Part shown: in pieces, positions 14,519 through 17,809 of the stretch
Position numbering within the stretch: the stretch's first letter is position 1
How the letters are laid out: each line of letters begins with the position of its first letter
Assembly: GCA_028278625.1 (NCBI GenBank)
Contig: JANQDY010000080.1
Location: 1 to 17,809 of the forward strand
Length of the DNA: 17,809 nucleotides
Source of the DNA: Thermodesulfobacteriota bacterium
GTDB lineage: Bacteria > Desulfobacterota > DSM-4660 > Desulfatiglandales > Desulfatiglandaceae
Direction of reading: 5' to 3'
Made by a program: the position numbers and the translations under genes
Notes under the pieces: model-generated
Databases searched by the model: none
The model's input: only the letters and a program-made list of their open reading frames with translations
Told to the model about the DNA's origin: nothing

Positions 14519-16148
14519 TCCGGGCCCGTCTCCTTTCTTTGTAGACGCGGCTTTGAAACCGCCTGTCCCCGGAGCACCACTTCGATCATGTGTTCACGGC
14601 CCGAGGCCAGGGTGGCCGATTTTCGATCTTCCCAGAGATTCAATTCGCAACCGTTTCCGCCCGCCAGCCGTACCTGCTCCCTGAGGTGTTCGTCAAGGTA
14701 ACGCCTCCCGTGTATCAAGGCCTCCTCCACCGTCGAGTATACGTATTTTCCCTCGGTGGTGAAGCAGGCGAACCCCTCCGGTGGCAACGGCCGGATGAGC
14801 ACCTGGTCGTGCATGATGATGGTCCCCACGATGGCACCCAGGGCGTTGGCCACTTCAGCGTGATCCGGCACCCGTGCATCGGCGGCCATGCGTTTTGCCA
14901 GCGGCGGCAGCATGATAGGCGCGGGGGCGCCGATCCCCACGATGGGGATGTCCAGGGAGAGGCGCAACCGGAACCGGCCGATCTTGGCCTGGCGTTCCAG
15001 ATGCCCCCGTTCCCAAAAGGTGTTGCGCCAGGTCAGGCGGCAACCGGGACAGGTCCCCGCCAATCCCGCGTAGGGTACCGGCGGGCCGGAGAGGCACTCC
15101 ACCATCTGGAGACCGGCCTTTCGTCGGATGGTTTCATCAACTTTGAGCAGGAAGCCGTCCAGGTCCATCCCGGCGCGGCCGGCCAGGTACTGGGCCGCCA
15201 AAAGGGAAAATTCCCGTACGCCCGGCTGGTACTGGCCGCGAATTTGAAAGATGTCCGTGGGGGTGAAACCGGCCAGTTTTACAAGGGCCATGTCTTCCAT
15301 GCGATCCAGTTCGTCCCTTACGGAAATGGGGTAAACGTCCAGACGCTTTGCCAGCTGAAAAATGTTTAACGGCCCTTGTGCGAGGACTTCCAGAATCGCT
15401 TGCTCTCTCAGGCTCAATCCCGACATGGGGTCACGCTCGGTCCTTGACCAAAATGCCGTTGGGGTGAAGCGTTCATCCATCAACTGCATCTTCAGTAGTT
15501 TCCGCATGGGAGCGATCAGGGCGGGATGGCGTTCCCCCAGCAGACAGAGGGGTTCCACACGTTTGGGCCCCGCGTGGATTTCCTGCCGGTGGTCAAGATA
15601 GATGTGGCTGTCTCCACCCAGCCCCACAGTACGGACATCGACAGCCGTCACATGGGTCTGCCAGGGCCCCACGGCCACGCCCGCCTCGTTCAGTTTCGGT
15701 GCGCCACCGGAAAGGACCGCAATGTCCGATGTGGTGCCGCCGATGTCGATGACCACGGCATCTTCGATGGCATTGTCCATCAGAAACCCGGCGCCCACGA
15801 CACTGGCCGCCGGCCCTGACAGGATGGTCTCCACCGGACGCTCCCGGCACAGGGCCTCACGGTACAGACTTCCGTCTCCTTTGACCACCATAAGGGGCGC
15901 ATCAATCCGATAGCCCTCCAGAACCCGGGAAACGGAACGGAGAAGGGACCGGATGAGCGGTATCAGGTGCGCGTTTAAGATGGTGGTGGTGGCCCGGTGC
16001 TTGGCGTTGAGTTTGACGGAAAGCTCATGGCCGCAGGCCACCGGCAGGTCAGGCGCCAGTTCTTCGATCAGCTTTTTGATGGTGTGCTCATGGACGGGAT
16101 TCCGGGTGCTGAAATAGGCACTGACGGCGTAGGCTTCAACCTGGTCCC
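14515..16148 (-). CDS. Hydantoinase/oxoprolinase family protein, 5'-truncated at a sequence junction
   Basis: About 543 residues of real protein are visible, starting near [17 protein letters not shown]. Family motifs are [20 protein letters not shown] (about 15724-15747), [11 protein letters not shown] and TPTDIFQ. A winged-helix-like segment ([24 protein letters not shown]) stands before TPTDIFQ. The N-terminal part of roughly 150 residues, including the first sugar-kinase-like motif, is missing. The frame continues to 16347, but those 66 codons are the antisense of a thioredoxin gene and are not part of this protein. It ends with a 4-base overlap with the corrinoid activator gene, so the two are coupled. 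Such proteins occur near corrinoid methyltransferases, but the reaction is not known. A second ATP-dependent activator function is possible. Confidence 0.85.
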
Positions 16149-16155
16149 GGGTCGA
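16142..16155. other. Junction between two unrelated sequences
   Basis: To the left the minus strand encodes the hydantoinase-like protein up to about base 16148. To the right the plus strand encodes thioredoxin from about 16151. Both genes lack their 5' ends at the same spot. GC content and codon choice rise clearly to the right. The sequence CCCGGG, a SmaI recognition site, lies right at the join (16146-16151). A cloning or assembly chimera is the simplest explanation; a genuine rearrangement is less likely. Confidence 0.7.
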
Positions 16156-16402
16156 TTTCTGGGCCGAATGGTGCGGCCCGTGCAAGATGATTGCGCCGGC
16201 GCTCGACGAGATCGCCACGGAGATGGACGGCAAGGTCAAGATCGCCAAGGTCAATATCGACGAGAATCCGGAGTTGGCGGCGCAATATGGCGTGCGCTCC
16301 ATTCCCACGCTGATGCTGTTCAAAGGCGGCGAACCCGCCGATATCAAGGTCGGCGCGCTGCCGAAATCGGCCCTGTCGAGCTGGATTTCCGGCGCCGCCT
16401 AG
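16151..16402 (+). pseudogene. trxA: Thioredoxin, C-terminal part (5'-truncated)
   Basis: The 83 residues start [13 protein letters not shown], with the redox pair WCGPCK, and continue through [19 protein letters not shown] to the C-terminal [10 protein letters not shown]. This is the standard thioredoxin fold minus about 20-25 N-terminal residues. Closest in wording to Rhizobiales thioredoxins as I know them. An ATG-only caller would begin at 16187, inside the fold and after the active-site cysteines. The missing start is due to the junction at about 16150, so this is probably an intact gene in its own genome. Confidence 0.9.
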
Positions 16403-16426
16403 GCTCCGAACCACAACGCCGAAGAG

Positions 16427-16450
16427 CCCGGCCTTAAGGCCGGGTTTTTC
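16427..16450 (+). terminator. Rho-independent terminator of trxA
   Basis: The perfect palindrome CCCGGCCTTAAGGCCGGG (16427-16444) is followed by TTTTTC. It lies 25 bases after the TAG of the thioredoxin gene on the plus strand and needs no other explanation. Confidence 0.9.
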
Positions 16451-16578
16451 TTTGTCTGTGTCGTCGTTCACTTGCAGGCGCGGGATGGACGCTTATTGTC
16501 GTCGGGCAAGGGGTCTCGACAGGCGCGCCGGCGGAGACGGCCCGTGACCGGATCGGAGCCCAAAGCGAGGCGAGAGAC

Positions 16579-17316
16579 ATGGCAGACGAAGATGTCAAAT
16601 ATGATCCATTGATGAACGGTTCGATGCCGTTCGCGCTCGGATTGCCGTCGACCGTGCGAATCCCCGTTCCAGGTTCGAACCATCTGGCTATCGAGTTGCG
16701 GCCGCGCGGCTTCGTTCCCAAGGGCGGTTCCACGTCGACGCTGTTCATTCAGGACCCAAGCGGCAAGCGCCATTTGCGACTGGACTACGGCTACAACGCC
16801 AATACCAAGACAATCGACTACCACTGGAACCAGAAGGGCACGTATCAGCAGTTCGGAGTGGCCGACCACACACCGGTCGGCCGCGGTGGTGAGGCGGCCT
16901 ATAAGATCGCCAGATACTACCGCTATGCCGGACGCGTCCTTTTCGTCGCCGGCGTCACGATGGATATGGTGTCGATTGTCCAGGCCAGCAATCCGATCCG
17001 CCGCGCCTCCGAAGTGGTCGCCGGTTGGGCCGGCGCCTGGGCCGGATGCAAGGTCGTGGGTGCCGGCGGTGCCTATGTGGGCACGGCGGCGGGGCCGTGG
17101 GGAACGGCAATCGGCGGATTCGGCGGCTGTATCATCGGCGGCATCGGCGGCTATATGGGCGGCTCGGCAATCGGCGGGGAGGTCTATCAATGGACCGAGG
17201 ACACGTTTTTCACTCCGCTGGAGATCGCCCCGGCGCCGGACACGTCCCCGAGCTCATCATCACCCGGGCCAGACTCGCACGGCATTGGCAATATCCCGCC
17301 CATAAGGCTGAGGTAA
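16579..17316 (+). CDS. Uncharacterised protein with glycine-zipper membrane region, toxin-like
   Basis: I do not recognise a named family. The 245-residue product has a soluble N-terminal part (1-100) with HLRLDYGYN and DYHWNQKG, phrases that recall C-terminal parts of polymorphic toxins. Then follows a hydrophobic region rich in glycine, about residues 115-200, with repeated small-residue spacing such as GGFGGCIIGGIGGYMGG and WAGAWAGCK. This is the pattern of glycine-zipper, pore-forming or membrane-spanning segments. A Pro/Ser-rich tail ends the protein. No signal peptide is seen. The ATG at 16579 follows GAGGCGAGAGAC. A pore-forming effector delivered by a secretion system is a guess; a structural membrane protein is equally possible. 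The next frame overlaps its 3' end. Confidence 0.6.
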   Translation: MADEDVKYDPLMNGSMPFALGLPSTVRIPVPGSNHLAIELRPRGFVPKGGSTSTLFIQDPSGKRHLRLDYGYNANTKTIDYHWNQKGTYQQFGVADHTPVGRGGEAAYKIARYYRYAGRVLFVAGVTMDMVSIVQASNPIRRASEVVAGWAGAWAGCKVVGAGGAYVGTAAGPWGTAIGGFGGCIIGGIGGYMGGSAIGGEVYQWTEDTFFTPLEIAPAPDTSPSSSSPGPDSHGIGNIPPIRLR

Positions 17317-17809
17317 CGCAACTCGGCTGGCGCCAGGCATCCCCGCCCGTCGATGTCGGCCCTCCGGAAACGATCGTCGGTGTGATCGTGCAGGCGCTTT
17401 GCGCCTGCGGCATGGTCACCTTTGGACTTGGCGCCGAAGCGGCGGCGTCTTTGGGCACCGGGGTCCGCGTTGCGCCGCTGATGCGGCCGGCACCGATGGG
17501 TTGGCTTGACCGGATGATGGGGCGGACATCGGTCGCCGTCCAGACCGATCGGCCCGAGATTGTGGCGCTGGCGTTCGACGACGGCACGCATGACTGGACG
17601 ATGCTCGGCCAGGTGATCGCGGTGACGGCGGGTCCGGACGATGCGGTGATGCGCCACGACCGGCTGTTTGGCCTGATCGCGCGTGACCGGCCGGTGGACG
17701 ATGTGCTGGTCACCATTAGCGATGCCGTCGGTGTCCTGCTGCCGGGAACTGACGGGGCGTCGGCGGCCTGGTTCGGTCTGTCGGACGAGGCGCTCGACAG
17801 TTTCGAGGC
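17190..17809 (+). CDS. Unidentified open frame, 3' end outside the window
   Basis: A frame with strong coding-like codon use (mostly G or C in third positions) runs to the end of the window without a stop. It can begin at the ATG at 17190, overlapping the previous gene by 127 bases, or at the ATG at 17412. The text RARLARHWQYPAHKAEV before 17412 looks like protein, which favours a start before it. Later text includes EIVALAFDDGTHDW and DAVGVLLPGTDG. I cannot assign a family. It may be a partner of the upstream membrane protein, since the genes overlap. A frameshift joining the two is also possible. Confidence 0.5.
   Translation, partial: MDRGHVFHSAGDRPGAGHVPELIITRARLARHWQYPAHKAEVTQLGWRQASPPVDVGPPETIVGVIVQALCACGMVTFGLGAEAAASLGTGVRVAPLMRPAPMGWLDRMMGRTSVAVQTDRPEIVALAFDDGTHDWTMLGQVIAVTAGPDDAVMRHDRLFGLIARDRPVDDVLVTISDAVGVLLPGTDGASAAWFGLSDEALDSFE

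Noticed and set aside
16149..16347. N-terminal 66 codons of the hydantoinase-like frame (starting MISAGSP)
   Set aside because: They are the exact antisense of the thioredoxin C-terminal coding sequence and have no family resemblance; the frame is open by chance across the junction.
17187..17716. Minus-strand frames of 156 and 168 residues near the right end
   Set aside because: They are Arg/Ser/Thr-rich shadows typical of GC-rich DNA; the plus-strand frame has much better codon use.

Overview
Bases 1 to about 16145 look like one genome, a Gram-negative anaerobe of the deltaproteobacterial / Desulfobacterota type. The reasons are a split pyrrolysyl-tRNA synthetase (pylSn and pylSc as separate genes, the bacterial arrangement), a corrinoid-dependent dimethylamine methyltransferase with an in-frame amber codon, a ferredoxin-type corrinoid activator, and a secreted beta-barrel-like protein. 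A pyrrolysine-rich deltaproteobacterial symbiont of a gutless marine worm is one known kind of organism that would fit, but this is inference. From about 16150 to the end the sequence is visibly more GC-rich and encodes the C-terminal part of a Rhizobiales-like thioredoxin. Two genes pointing away from each other both lose their 5' ends at the same point, so I read this as a chimeric join, not one natural locus.

Layout: the 5' end of a secreted outer-membrane-type protein (minus) is followed by a 380-base non-coding region and an octopine/opine dehydrogenase family gene (plus). Everything else up to the junction is on the minus strand. In transcription order it is: hydantoinase/oxoprolinase-like gene (5'-truncated), corrinoid activator, glutamine-synthetase-like GlnT/GMAS, corrinoid protein MtbC, dimethylamine methyltransferase MtbB (UAG at codon 354), 8-cysteine DUF2284 protein, MoxR-type AAA+ ATPase, VWA protein, pylB, tRNA-Pyl (pylT), pylSc, pylC, pylD, pylSn. 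Beyond the junction lie the thioredoxin remnant, its terminator, a glycine-zipper toxin-like protein and an open reading frame leaving the window.

How they work together: PylB, PylC and PylD make pyrrolysine from lysine; PylSn and PylSc charge pylT (CUA anticodon); the product is needed to read UAG in mtbB. MtbB moves a methyl group from dimethylamine to the cobalt of MtbC, releasing monomethylamine. The activator re-reduces corrinoid that has oxidised to Co(II). The GlnT/GMAS-like ligase could capture the released methylamine as gamma-glutamylmethylamide. No gene for passing the methyl group from MtbC to a folate or thiol acceptor is seen, and no mtmB or mttB.

The most interesting undescribed part is the DUF2284 / AAA+ / VWA trio between mtbB and pylB. 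The AAA+ gene ends just after a run of ten A's. A -1 shift there leads, without a stop, into 50 coding-like codons that join the VWA gene, which has no start codon or ribosome binding site of its own before an internal ATG. This suggests one chelatase-like AAA+-linker-VWA polyprotein made by frameshifting or slippage.
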